Assembly: GCF_001650345.1 (NCBI RefSeq)
Contig: NZ_LVHF01000012.1
Span: 496,001-560,000 of the forward strand
Length of the DNA: 64,000 nucleotides
Origin: Photobacterium jeanii
GTDB lineage: Bacteria; Pseudomonadota; Gammaproteobacteria; Enterobacterales; Vibrionaceae
Direction: 5' to 3'
Shown here piece after piece: positions 46,813 through 57,400 of this stretch (positions within the stretch are counted from its first letter, which is position 1; every line of letters begins with the position of its first letter). The notes under the pieces are model-generated. The model did not search any database and was not told where the DNA came from. It was given only the letters and a program-made list of their open reading frames with translations. A program made the position numbers and the translations under genes.

Positions 46813-48213
46813 CTACTCAACCATTGCTTTCAACGTTTCAACTAGCTCATCAATATCACTTTGGGTGTGAATCTCTGTTACGCAGAACAGCGCACTTTGC
46901 CCAAGCTCTGGGAAGCTTTGTGATAAATCGTAGCCACCGAATATTTTGTGTTGCAGCAAGCCTTGATTAATTTCCGCAACCGTCTTGTTGGTGCGGTTAA
47001 AATCAACTACAAACTCTTTGAAGAAAGGCGCTGTGAACTGAATTGATACCCCAGGTATCTCAGCCAGTTGCTTCGCTGCGTATTGAGATTTTTGCATAAT
47101 GGATTCGCCAATAGATGCCATACCCTGTGGACCCATCAGCGCTAAATACACCCCTGCCGCCATTGAAAGCAACGCAGCATTGGTACCAGTAAACTCAAGT
47201 GCATCTTCACGTACTGCATAAGAAGTACGCTCAAAAGCGGTTACCCAAGAGAAGCCGATTTCGCCATCAACACTTGTTGGAGATGCGCCAACCATCTGAT
47301 CTTTGAGTTGATATAAATACGCCTCTTCATCTTTCACCATCACGTAACCAGCAACACCGCCACCCGCCGACATGTGATTACCTAACGAGTGAATATCACC
47401 ACAAGCAATCGTGGCACCATAAGTACCCGGTGCTTCGATAACACCTAATGAAATCGGATCTGCGTAAACAATAAATTCAGCGCCAGCTTGTTTAGCCAGT
47501 TTGCCAATCTGTTCAGCCTGAGTTTCAACAACACCAAGGAAGGTTGGGTTCTCAATAAATACCGCCGCAGTTTGGTCGTCCAGCTTGCTTTGAAGATCAT
47601 CTAAATCTAACAAGCCTGTTTGTTTATCAAATGCGATGTATTCAATGTCAGCAAAAGATTGTTCAATACCACCCAAGTAATTTTGGATAATTTCGCCATT
47701 TTGTGGACTCATGCTTTTCGGCATTAGCACTTTACGACGCTCAGTAATGCGGCAAGCTATACGAATCGCATGACCTGCAGATGTGCCACCATCATATTGC
47801 GGCATCGCCATACAGCCCATATCCAACAATTCAGCCATCATGCTTTGGTATTCAAACTGAATTTGCGATTTACCTTGGTCAGCCATTAAGCCTGAGTACG
47901 CAGTAGCAAGTTCGCCACGGCCTATAATTTCATCAACAACGGCAGGTACATAATGCGGTGCACAACCAGCCCCTAAAAAATATTTGTGCGTGGAAAGATT
48001 GGCATTTTGAGAAAGTAGATTATCAGCATGCCTGCGAATTGAATATTCGTCTAATAATGGCTCAGGAAGGTTCATTTCTTTTTGTAATAGGTGAGCAGGA
48101 ATAGAATCGAATAATTCCATTTCTGTTTTCGCCTTTACCTTTTCCATGAGCACAGCTTTAGTCTCGGGAGCGGTATTGGGAATATAAGGATAAACAATAT
48201 TTCGCTTGGTCAT
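46813..48213 (-). CDS. gcvPA: Glycine dehydrogenase-like P-protein, subunit 1 (divergent)
   Basis: A 466-residue protein that matches GcvPA, the N-terminal half of the P-protein. FLGAGCAPHYVPAVVDEIIG, FEYQSMMAELLDM, QYDGGTS and GVYLALMGPQG follow the family; the usual EKATSNICTNQ block is replaced by EDALEFTGTNAA. It pairs with gcvPB to make a heterodimeric pyridoxal-phosphate enzyme. Gammaproteobacteria normally carry the fused P-protein, so a split form here hints at transfer or at a distinct paralogue. The frame opens four codons earlier, but GGAGG sits correctly before this ATG. First gene of the operon, behind a predicted sigma-54 promoter. Confidence 0.82.
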   Translation of the reverse strand: MTKRNIVYPYIPNTAPETKAVLMEKVKAKTEMELFDSIPAHLLQKEMNLPEPLLDEYSIRRHADNLLSQNANLSTHKYFLGAGCAPHYVPAVVDEIIGRGELATAYSGLMADQGKSQIQFEYQSMMAELLDMGCMAMPQYDGGTSAGHAIRIACRITERRKVLMPKSMSPQNGEIIQNYLGGIEQSFADIEYIAFDKQTGLLDLDDLQSKLDDQTAAVFIENPTFLGVVETQAEQIGKLAKQAGAEFIVYADPISLGVIEAPGTYGATIACGDIHSLGNHMSAGGGVAGYVMVKDEEAYLYQLKDQMVGASPTSVDGEIGFSWVTAFERTSYAVREDALEFTGTNAALLSMAAGVYLALMGPQGMASIGESIMQKSQYAAKQLAEIPGVSIQFTAPFFKEFVVDFNRTNKTVAEINQGLLQHKIFGGYDLSQSFPELGQSALFCVTEIHTQSDIDELVETLKAMVE

Positions 48214-48284
48214 TTCTACCTCCATGAAGATATTCCATTTTCGAACAAGGTCGCTAAATTAAATAACAACCTCAAATTCTGTAT

Positions 48285-48332
48285 GTACCTATCTATTCGT
48301 ACCTATTTGTACTTGTCTGTTTGTACCTATCC
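48285..48332. repeat. 24-bp tandem repeat at the predicted operon start
   Basis: Four GTAC-led blocks spaced 14, 10, 14 and 10 bp form two copies of a 24-bp unit: GTACCTATCTATTC + GTACCTATTT, then GTACTTGTCTGTTT + GTACCTATCC. The array covers the predicted transcription start of gcvPA and the first ~40 transcribed bases, a natural place for an operator or an RNA-binding site. Confidence 0.6.
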
Positions 48333-48337
48333 CTAGG

Positions 48338-48353
48338 AGCAACTCATATACCA
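48338..48353 (-). promoter_or_regulatory. Predicted sigma-54 promoter of the gcvPA operon
   Basis: Read on the minus strand, TGGTATATGAGTTGCT matches the -24/-12 consensus TGGCACG-N4-TTGCW, with GG and GC ten bases apart. Transcription would start near 48327, about 115 bp before gcvPA. The divergent gene encodes a sigma-54 activator, which makes the assignment coherent. Confidence 0.75.
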
Positions 48354-48475
48354 ATCTAAAATACTGACTTCACACTTTTAAATTTACCTATCTAACCTTC
48401 TGATATAATTATTAAATTTAATTTAACAACAAACCTAAACCCACCAATATGCAGCAGTATCCCTTTTTCACTACT

Positions 48476-48543
48476 GTGCCAACACTGTTGCACCACCGTG
48501 TCACACCTGTTTGATTTGGCTAAATTTGGCACAGTGTTGTCAC
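48476..48543. promoter_or_regulatory. Pair of activator-binding-like palindromes
   Basis: GTGCCAACACTGTTGCAC (48476-48493) and, on the opposite strand, GTGACAACACTGTGCC (48528-48543) share the core GTGnCAACACTGT. Their centres are about 49 bp apart and lie about 130-185 bp upstream of the sigma-54 promoter, the usual place for an enhancer-binding site. Confidence 0.6.
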
Positions 48544-48583
48544 AATGCTTAAAACCGCTAGCTAACAATTAAAGCACCATAAC

Positions 48584-48612
48584 GTGACACAAAACTCACA
48601 ATTTTGTGCTAC
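48584..48612. promoter_or_regulatory. Inverted repeat upstream of the activator gene
   Basis: GTGACACAAAA and TTTTGTGCTAC form an imperfect inverted repeat (9 of 11 positions) around a seven-base centre, 130 bp before the activator gene. Possible operator for autoregulation. Confidence 0.35.
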
Positions 48613-48742
48613 ACAATGGTATTTATGGTGGATGTTCGGCTGTTTAATCAGCTTTACAACCAACAACGACTTAGACCTAAACATCGAAAGAACTTGAGAA
48701 ATACGTATATAGAGCAGAGAGTCAATTTATCGAGGTGAACGA

Positions 48743-50683
48743 GTGGTATCATATCAAAGCAGGAAGCTAGAGACGCTAAGTATTCAAGAGCAACAATACC
48801 TTTCTATAATTGAAGACATGTCTGAGTTTGTAACTAAGCAAACACCTGACATGAAGCTAACTTTCGTTAATGATGCCTACTGTGATTTTACTGGTAAAAC
48901 TCGGCAAGAGCTTATCGGGCGAAGCGAAATCGATTTTATTTACCATGAAGATATAAACAAACTGCTCGAATTCATCGCCTCAATTACCATTGAAACCCCA
49001 ATAAATTCAGGCGTATTTCGGTTCATTAATAAAGAAAAACAAATCGTTTGGGTAGAATGGACTGGTCGCGCTTTTTTTAATGACTATGGTCACATCATAG
49101 AATACCAAGCTGTAGGTCGCGATATCACCGCAAGGAAAAAAGCCAGAGAGCAATTACAACAAGAAGTAAAAAAACGTACTATTGAACTAGAACAATTAAA
49201 TAGTGATCTCGCGCAACTCAATAGCCACTTAAATAATATTTTAACCAACATTTCTGACGGCGTATTTGTTATTGATAGTGAAGGTAAGGTCGAGTTCCTT
49301 AATAATGTACTGCTTACAAACCTAAAAACGTCACAATCTCACTTTGAAAAGCAACTCGCTGATCTTATTTTCCAGACAAAGAATAGTCCAATTCACTCGC
49401 TTCTTCGCGATGGAAAACCTTTTCACCACTTTCACACCCTCTTCCCATCAACCGATGGCGATATTTCATGTTTAATTAGCGGTAGTCTACTTAATAACAA
49501 TGAGAGTACGACCAAAACTTCTGCTTTAAATGAGCCTACCAACCGTAAAGCAATGATCATCGTAAAGCCATTAAAAGAAGTGAATAAGTTAGTAAATGAT
49601 GTCAGTGGTAGCCACGCGAGATATACCTTTGATGATATCGTCACCAAGACACCTTCCATGAGGCAGGCCATCCACAATGCGCAAATACTTTCAGCCAACC
49701 AAAGTAATGTCTTAATCACAGGGGAAAGTGGTACGGGGAAAGAGCTTTTTGCTCAGTCGATCCACAACGCGAGCAAACGCAGTCATGGACCTTTTATTGC
49801 CATAAACTGCGGCACGATTCCTCGCGATCTGATCGGTAGCGAACTCTTTGGCTATAGTGATGGCGCATTTACCGGAGCAAGAAAAGGCGGAAAGCCGGGC
49901 AAATTTGAATTAGCGCAAGGCGGCACTCTCTTTTTAGATGAAATCGGTGATATGCCGTTAGAACAGCAAGTGATTCTACTTCGAGTGATTCAAGAAAAGC
50001 GGCTGACCCGTATTGGTGGTAACCGTGCGATTCCAACTGACGTCCGCATCATCTGCGCGACGAACAAATCTTTGTTCGACGAAATGAATAAAGGCAATTT
50101 CCGCCAAGACCTTTATTACCGCCTCAACGTAATGTCTTTCAAAATCCCACCGCTACGTGAACGTGTCGATGATATCGCATTACTGTTTGATTGCTTCATC
50201 AAACAATTTTCAAGCTCCATTTCGAGTAAGAGCGACAATCAAGACCATTACGATCAAGAGCTCATTAACTGTATCAATAACTACACTTGGCCCGGCAACG
50301 TGCGTGAGTTACAAAATATTACTGAACGTCTTTATTACATCGCTAATGGTGGGCCGCTTACTGCGGAATACCTACCTGCTCGGATCCGTCATTACCAACA
50401 AAACAATCATCAACAAAGCCATCACCAAGACAGTTATGCGTCACCGCACCCAAACGTAAAAAATAGCACTGGAGGTAATGTCGATACACACCCGATAAAA
50501 TCAGACCCAACACTGCACGCAATTCGCGATAAACAGCAAGCCGCCACGATTGATAATGAAAAAGCGATCTTGCTATCTAGCCTTGCTCAATACAAAGGAA
50601 ATGTCAGCCGCACCGCGAAAGCTCTGGGGCTTTCGCGCAGCACGCTATATCGAAAAATGAAGTTATATCAGGTTATTGGGTAG
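48743..50683 (+). CDS. Sigma-54-dependent PAS-AAA+-Fis transcriptional activator
   Basis: A 646-residue enhancer-binding protein. PAS domain at about 18-130 (QTPDMKLTFVNDAYCDFTGK), a coiled coil, a second PAS-like segment (about 168-270), then the AAA+ domain: Walker A GESGTGKELFAQ at about 326, GAFTGA loop at about 373 that contacts sigma-54, and Walker B GGTLFLDEIGDM. A Fis-type HTH ends the protein (NVSRTAKALGLSRSTLYRKM). With no receiver domain it probably binds a small ligand or redox cofactor. GTG start with AGGTG upstream. It diverges from the gcvPA operon, which has a sigma-54 promoter, so it is its likely regulator. Confidence 0.92.
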   Translation: MVSYQSRKLETLSIQEQQYLSIIEDMSEFVTKQTPDMKLTFVNDAYCDFTGKTRQELIGRSEIDFIYHEDINKLLEFIASITIETPINSGVFRFINKEKQIVWVEWTGRAFFNDYGHIIEYQAVGRDITARKKAREQLQQEVKKRTIELEQLNSDLAQLNSHLNNILTNISDGVFVIDSEGKVEFLNNVLLTNLKTSQSHFEKQLADLIFQTKNSPIHSLLRDGKPFHHFHTLFPSTDGDISCLISGSLLNNNESTTKTSALNEPTNRKAMIIVKPLKEVNKLVNDVSGSHARYTFDDIVTKTPSMRQAIHNAQILSANQSNVLITGESGTGKELFAQSIHNASKRSHGPFIAINCGTIPRDLIGSELFGYSDGAFTGARKGGKPGKFELAQGGTLFLDEIGDMPLEQQVILLRVIQEKRLTRIGGNRAIPTDVRIICATNKSLFDEMNKGNFRQDLYYRLNVMSFKIPPLRERVDDIALLFDCFIKQFSSSISSKSDNQDHYDQELINCINNYTWPGNVRELQNITERLYYIANGGPLTAEYLPARIRHYQQNNHQQSHHQDSYASPHPNVKNSTGGNVDTHPIKSDPTLHAIRDKQQAATIDNEKAILLSSLAQYKGNVSRTAKALGLSRSTLYRKMKLYQVIG

Positions 50684-50697
50684 AGCGTTCCCTATGC

Positions 50698-51345
50698 TTA
50701 TTCACTCAGGTTAAGCGTATTGATATACAAGCATGCTTCACTGCAATTTGAGCACCTTTGGTGTAGTGGCGAATCAAACTGCCCCTTATATTCGAAGCCC
50801 TGTTTTTCGTAAAACAAACTTGCGCCATCACGGTTTGCTTCAACAGTGACTTCGGATACACCGCTATCGCGACAATCTTGCAGAAACGCCTTTGTCATTC
50901 GACTACCAATGCCAGCACCTTGGTACTTTTCGTCAATCACAAATAACAGCAGCTCACTTCCCCACTCTTCACGTAACGCATTACGATTATTACTGTGCAA
51001 GGCGAAATCACGCATCACGGCTTTTTTCTGCTGCCAAGAAGCCGAAGGTGATAGCCAATATTTAGCTAACATTGATAAAGCTTTAACACGGTAAGACATG
51101 GGAATTGAATGCTGTGGTTTACCCTTGTTAATACCAAAAATAAACCCAACCACCTTTCCTTCTACTTCAGCAACAAGAGAGAAATTAGAGACTAACGGCG
51201 CACCCGAGGTATAAAAGAACCCCAAAACATCAGCCATGCTCTTAGATGGAAAATGCTTATCAAAGCACCAAGCTTGTTTCACTAAGTCTTCACAAGCTTG
51301 GTAATCACTATCTCTGTATTGACGATAACTAATGTTTGTTTCCAT
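50698..51345 (-). CDS. GNAT family N-acetyltransferase
   Basis: A 215-residue protein of the GNAT superfamily. The acetyl-CoA binding motif is KYQGAGIGSRMTKAFLQ (Q-x-G-x-G), preceded by LLLFVIDEKYQ and followed by VTVEANRDGASLFYEKQGFE, as in the fold's beta-4 to alpha-4. The substrate is unknown. It is convergent with the sigma-54 activator, with only 14 bp between stop codons and no obvious terminator. Confidence 0.88.
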   Translation of the reverse strand: METNISYRQYRDSDYQACEDLVKQAWCFDKHFPSKSMADVLGFFYTSGAPLVSNFSLVAEVEGKVVGFIFGINKGKPQHSIPMSYRVKALSMLAKYWLSPSASWQQKKAVMRDFALHSNNRNALREEWGSELLLFVIDEKYQGAGIGSRMTKAFLQDCRDSGVSEVTVEANRDGASLFYEKQGFEYKGQFDSPLHQRCSNCSEACLYINTLNLSE

Positions 51346-51496
51346 ATTCAGCCTAAGATAAAACCAACAAGTTTAACGAAGAACCAACTTACGACTTTAT
51401 CTGTTTAGCGTAAAGCTCATGGTAATACTTAGTAACTAAATATGGGCTAATACTATTAGCCCATCAGTTATTATGCACAGTAATCCGTACGCTTTA

Positions 51497-54400
51497 TTAC
51501 GGCTGGAAGCTCTCGTCTACTGCGCTTTGGTCACCTTGCTGCGACATGCCATCGTCGCTATCGTAGGAAGAACTATCATCCATCACATCGACACCTTGAT
51601 CACGCTCATCGCCTTGAGTCCAATCACCTTGACCAGACTCTTCAGGCATAGGCTGCCCTTCTTGGGCACTCTTACCTGACTGCATCGCATACTCATCATC
51701 AACATCGAGTGTTAATGTCTCCGCTGCTCCTTCCACTTCTGCACCCATGTCATCTTTACCCACAAATGAAATATCAGCACTGCCTTCAAAACCCTCAGGT
51801 AAGGTCAAGGTAATTGGCGCATCTAGATCACCGCTAATGGTAAAACTGCCATCTTGATTATCTATCCCTGACGACAAGCTTGAGCCTGCTGGCAAGTTAC
51901 TAATATCGACTTGGTCAACGTCTGAATTTTCTGCGATAGCATCAGGAATATCGATACGTACATCACTACCCGGTGCGGCAGTAATATCTGCACCTTGCTC
52001 TGACTCTTCTGAGGATTCAGGGTCATCTTGTTGAGTTTGAGTATCAAAAGCTTGCTGTTGTGCGCCTTGCGACTCAGGCTCTTCCCCTTTAGCTTGAGGT
52101 TGTGCTTCTGGGTCTTGATAATCAGCAACGTCTAGCGACAACTGATGCACAGCCGTGCCACCATCGCCGCTATCAGCTGTCGAAACTTCTAAGTCTAATT
52201 GCCCTGCAAAATCTTCGTCACTCCAAAATACCCATTGCCCATCATCTTCGATTAAGGTGCCTTGCTCGCCATGATAATCAACAGAGGTTACTGAGTGCTC
52301 ATCGCTCAAACCCAGCTCCGACAAAATATCTTGCGGACTGAGCTCTAACGCCCCCATTTCGCTAAGCATAAAGTCAGGTTGTGATTCAGTGCTTGGTTCA
52401 GGTGAAGCAATGTCCACATTAAAGTGACTGCGTATGCTGGCTTCACCATCGGTAGCAACAAACGCAATTTGCGCTTCACCGCTATAGCCTTCGGCCGGTA
52501 CAAAGCTATATTCACCTTCCGCGTTGGTTTCTAACACGCCTTGGCCTGAAATAAGCTGTACCGATTCAATGCTTAATTCATTGCCGTCGGCATCTGAGAC
52601 TTGTGCCAGCATATCTGCATCGGTGAAGGTTAACGTATTACCCGCGCCTAGTTCTGTAGTCACAATGCTATCAACGGTTGGCGGTGTGTTGACTGCTTCC
52701 GCACCAGCCTCTTCACTGACATGAATAGCACTCTGAGTATCATGCCACTCACCATCGTGGTGAACTTGGTAAGCAAAATCGACATGACCATTAAAGCCAT
52801 CAGCAGGCGTAAAAGACCAAGTACCATCACCGTTATCGGTCATCTCGCCTTGGCTACGATCTATCAAGTGCACGCTTTGAACTTGATCGCCCTCTGCGGC
52901 ATCAATGTCTGCCATATCAAGCAGATCATCTAATGTCAGCACCAAGGTTTCACCAGCGCCAGTATCAAAATCGCTGTAAGCTTGTGTCGCATCCGCTAGT
53001 TCATTTGATGACTCTTCACCGTAATCAGCGGTGGTCGCTGACACAGTGACAGAGAAACTGCCGTGAAAGTCTTGCGGTGGTGTCATCGAGAGATCATTAA
53101 AGCTCCACTCTGTTACATCGATAACTTGCCCAGGTTCGGTGATCGTAACGGTATTTTGCCCATCACTGACTTCAAAGCCGACAGGGAAGCCCGTGATCAC
53201 CAAATGGCTTAACTGCTCGGAAGCATCGAGCATTTCTACATTCAACCCAAGCAACCCTGTGGTGTCTTCATCAAACACAATAGGTCCTTGGGCATCTGTG
53301 GTTATCACTGCGCCATCGGCGACTGGACGGATATAAACAGGAACATCTAATACCGCGGTTAAACCGTCTGGGTCTTTAACTTCGACTTGTAATTCAGCGG
53401 TACCTGAATAATCTTTATTCGGGGTAAAGGTCCAGCTTCCGTCTTCGTTTTGTTCAACGTTTCCGGCCTCCTCACCTTCAACCGTTATCACACGCGATAC
53501 GACGAGTTGGTCGCCATCGCCATCGACATCACCAAACAGATCCAGCATGTCATCGGCATTAAAGGTAAATGCACCGTCTTCATGAGTGGTTAAGTGCGCG
53601 TTACCGCCATTAAATGGTGCGTCATTAACGGGCAGAACATCCACTTTCATTCCACCATCGACCAGCTCTGTACCGTCCGATATTTGGTAATCAAGCTCAA
53701 TCAAACCATTGAAATCTGGCGGGGTGATCAAGTGATACATACCATCAGGTTGCTGCTGTAATTGCCCTGCTTGAGGCTGTTTTAAAACCAAACTTTCAAG
53801 AGTGAGCTGATCGCTATCAACATCCGAGGCTTGTTTGAGGATATAAGCAGGATCAATCACCAACACCTGATCTTCATCGACATTCATCTCAAGAGTTGGC
53901 GCGATAGGATCATCATTTACTGGCGTAACTTGCACCGATACCGTTGCAGTATCAGAAGATCCCATGCCGTCCGAGACGGTGTAAGTAAACGATGCAGGAC
54001 CTTTATAATCTGGATCAGGGATGAACACCACATTACCGTCTTCGTCGAGTTCAACCTTACCGTGGGTATCATCGGTTGCTTCAACGCCAGTAATAGTCAG
54101 GATATCACCGTCAATATCAGTATCATTTTTTAGAAGATCGGCAGGATCAATAATTAACTGACCATCTTCTTCCACTTCGATAGCACGCGTGGTGATACTG
54201 TCGTCCACCTCAACCAACTGCTCAGTGACATCTACCGCTTCGTCTGCTTTACTGTGGTTCAAATCCAACTTAGCGACATTCGCCACTTCGCTGCCATCTG
54301 GCTGAATGGTGGTCATCTGAATTTCATCAGCCATAGTGCGCGACACTGTCATGTTCTGCACCACGTATGTGCCGTTGCTGCCAGTTGTGCCTAAAGTAAA

Positions 54401-57400
54401 GTGATGAACTGGCACATCTGTAGTAAAGGCATAAGTATCTTGATACTCACCGGATTCACGGTATCCGCCTTGCGAGTCAATCAAGTTACCATCAGCATCA
54501 TAGGCTTTGATGATCACCTCGGTGGCATTACGACTGGTTTCATCGAAATAGCCCCCTAAGCCATCAAGTTGGAAGGTAATTTGGTTAACATCTTCACCTT
54601 CAACGGTGACGGTTAACGTTTCTTTGGTATCTAAACCATGGCGCGTGGTGTTACCTATCCCAGCCCCAACATGACTTCCCGCGCCATTCCATGCCCCTAA
54701 CTCACCGACATTCACCTGCGTTGTGATTGTCACGCCGCCCTCTTCATAAACCGCAGTATTACCGTCAACCTCACCCCAGTCTTCGACCTTAGCGCGACCA
54801 TCAAATACCTTGGTTGATGTATCACTATCAAAGCTACCCACTTTGATATCACGAGTACCGGCTTGGACATCTTCGGTATCAGGAACATACTGAACTTGGG
54901 TATCGGCTGGGTACTCGACACCAACCTGCATGTCTTCCCACTCACCGTCTTTGTTCAAGCACTGCACACTACCGTGCTCTGGATCAGCATCTAAACGAAT
55001 AAGTGGATCAGCCCCTTTCAGTTCACTGTCGTCTTCGGCGATCACAGGATCATTAACTGGCGTTACCGTTAGTTCGGCATCGGAAGCGACAATACTGCCA
55101 CTTTGATCAGAGACATTAAAACTAATATCAAGCTCACCATGGAAGTCTTGCGCTGGGGTAACTAAGAAAGATTTATCGCCCGTATCTGGGTCAATAATGG
55201 TTTGGAAGGTCGCATTGTCGATACTGAAGTTAGTGACGATTAAATTGTCACCATCCACATCACTGGCGTTCTTTAATAGAGCCGCTTCAGTGATTAAGAT
55301 TGGCGTATCTTCTTCGGTGGTAAACTCTAACGGGCTTTTTTCATCAATCACCACGGGATCATTAATAGGTACAACTTCAAAGTTAATCTCTGCGCTGGTG
55401 GTTGCCGTCTCGCTTCCCGCTGTTGCATCTTCTTGCGATGTTGCGGTGACTTTCAACTCGACAGGACCATTAAAGTTCTCGGCACCTTGGAAGCTCAATT
55501 GGCTTAAATCCCAGCCATTAATATCGACGCTATCCTTGTCGCCCTCGGCATAGAAAACATTATCGCCATCCGTTAGCACGGCACCGTCAGGCAAATTATC
55601 AACCACCAAGGATTGCAACGATTCAGAGCTGTCTAAATCCGTCACTGCGGCATCAATATGAAGGGGAACAGGCTGATCTTCAGGAATGGCTTTGGTGATT
55701 TGAATTTTATCGAGTAAGCCACCAAGGCTGTTATCATCAGGAGAGTCAAATTCAATTCTTGGGTTGTCTTTGGTCGCGGTAAATTGATAACTGTAGCTAT
55801 CCCATCCCGCTTGGTGTGAGATCAGTGAATCAACAAGCTCACCTTCAAAATAGATATCAATTTGCGAGTCTTCACCTTCAAAACCACGACGTGCCGACAT
55901 ATCGAAATTCACTTCAACAATATCACCGGCTTTCACGTCTAAATCGGAATAAAGGTTAGACTCATCACCACGATTGGCTTCTAGTTCAATCACTTTGCCG
56001 CGATCATCACCGACACCGTAAACATAATCTGGATGCATTTCGATGAAATCACGCGCATTATCCGTGTGCCAACCTTGAAGTGCACTATCGTGCCCTACCC
56101 CAAAATCAACCAAAGACATATTGGTAAGCGCGAGATTTAGCATCGGCTCATCGGCATCAGGTACTACCGTTACAGGCGCATCAAACACCGCATCAACGGT
56201 GCCATCATTTAAGGTGATTTTTAAATTTGCGTCACCGCTGTAATCTGGGTTTGGGGTATATAACCAATCACCATTGGGTTGTTCAACGACTGTGCCATTA
56301 TCGTCAGATTCAATCTTAACCAGCTCAATATCATCTTGATCAACATCGCTCGCATTCGCCAGCAAGCTACTCTTCTCAATCAAGATAGAACCATCTTCGT
56401 TAACTTTATAGCTCGTTTCAGCTAAGACAGGGGCATCATTAACTGCCGCAAGATCAAGTGTACCTTGCGCTGGTGTTATTGCACCATCACCATCATCCAC
56501 TTCAAATTTAAATGGCACATCGCCGTTATAATCTTGGGTCGGCGTAAAAGTAAATGAGCCATCTTTGTTATCAACTAACTCACCGTATTTGTCATCAATC
56601 GAAAGGTTGATAGCCGTTAGATTATCACTGTCTACATCGGTGGCATTTTGCAGCAACATATCTTGAGTGAATGTAATGCTGATGTCTTCTTTACCGACAA
56701 GTTCCGTGTCTGTGACTACAGCAGCATCGTTCACCGCTTCCAACGTCAATGTTGCACCAGATGCCACCTCGCTGCCATGCTGATCGGAAACATCAAATTT
56801 GATTGCCAACTCACCATTAACGTTTGGCTCAGGTGTAATAACGTAAGAAACCTCACCAGTTTCTTGATCTGTTTTCGTTTCAACCTTGGCGTTTTCAACC
56901 GACAAATTTGTCACAACCAAATCATCGCCATCAACATCACTGGCATTGGCTAACAATTCAGCTTCAGTGATCACAATAACGTTGTCTTCGACACCATCGA
57001 AACTGATCGGCTTATCCGCATCAATTTCGACTTCATCATTCACGTTGTCTACTTGTACTTGGAAAGTTTCAGAGACGGTTTCAGTATCAAAATCATCTTC
57101 CAAACTTCGCGCAGCAGCACCAGCATCGGCAACATCAACTTGGAATGTCTCGCTGGTCGTGGCGGTATCAAACTCTTGCTGCTCCGCTTGTTGGCGCTGC
57201 GCACCACCACGACTGCCTGCTCCAGAAGCCGCGCCACCAGCACTTGCTTGAGCCTCACCGCCGTCACGAGCTTCTTGTCGTTCACCATCCTGACGTCCAC
57301 CGCCACGAGGCGAATCTCCGCCAACCGATTGAACACCAACGTCACCCTGTGGTGATTTCGGCTCCTCAGCAGCACTTGCTTGTTGCTCGGATTCTTGTTG

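Noticed and set aside
48285..48332. CRISPR-like or mobile-element repeat
   Set aside because: Only two 24-bp units without spacers or flanking cas or transposase genes; better seen as a regulatory array.
48214..48742. A glycine riboswitch upstream of gcvPA
   Set aside because: I looked for the conserved aptamer cores and saw none; the leader instead holds the GTAC tandem repeat and a sigma-54 promoter.
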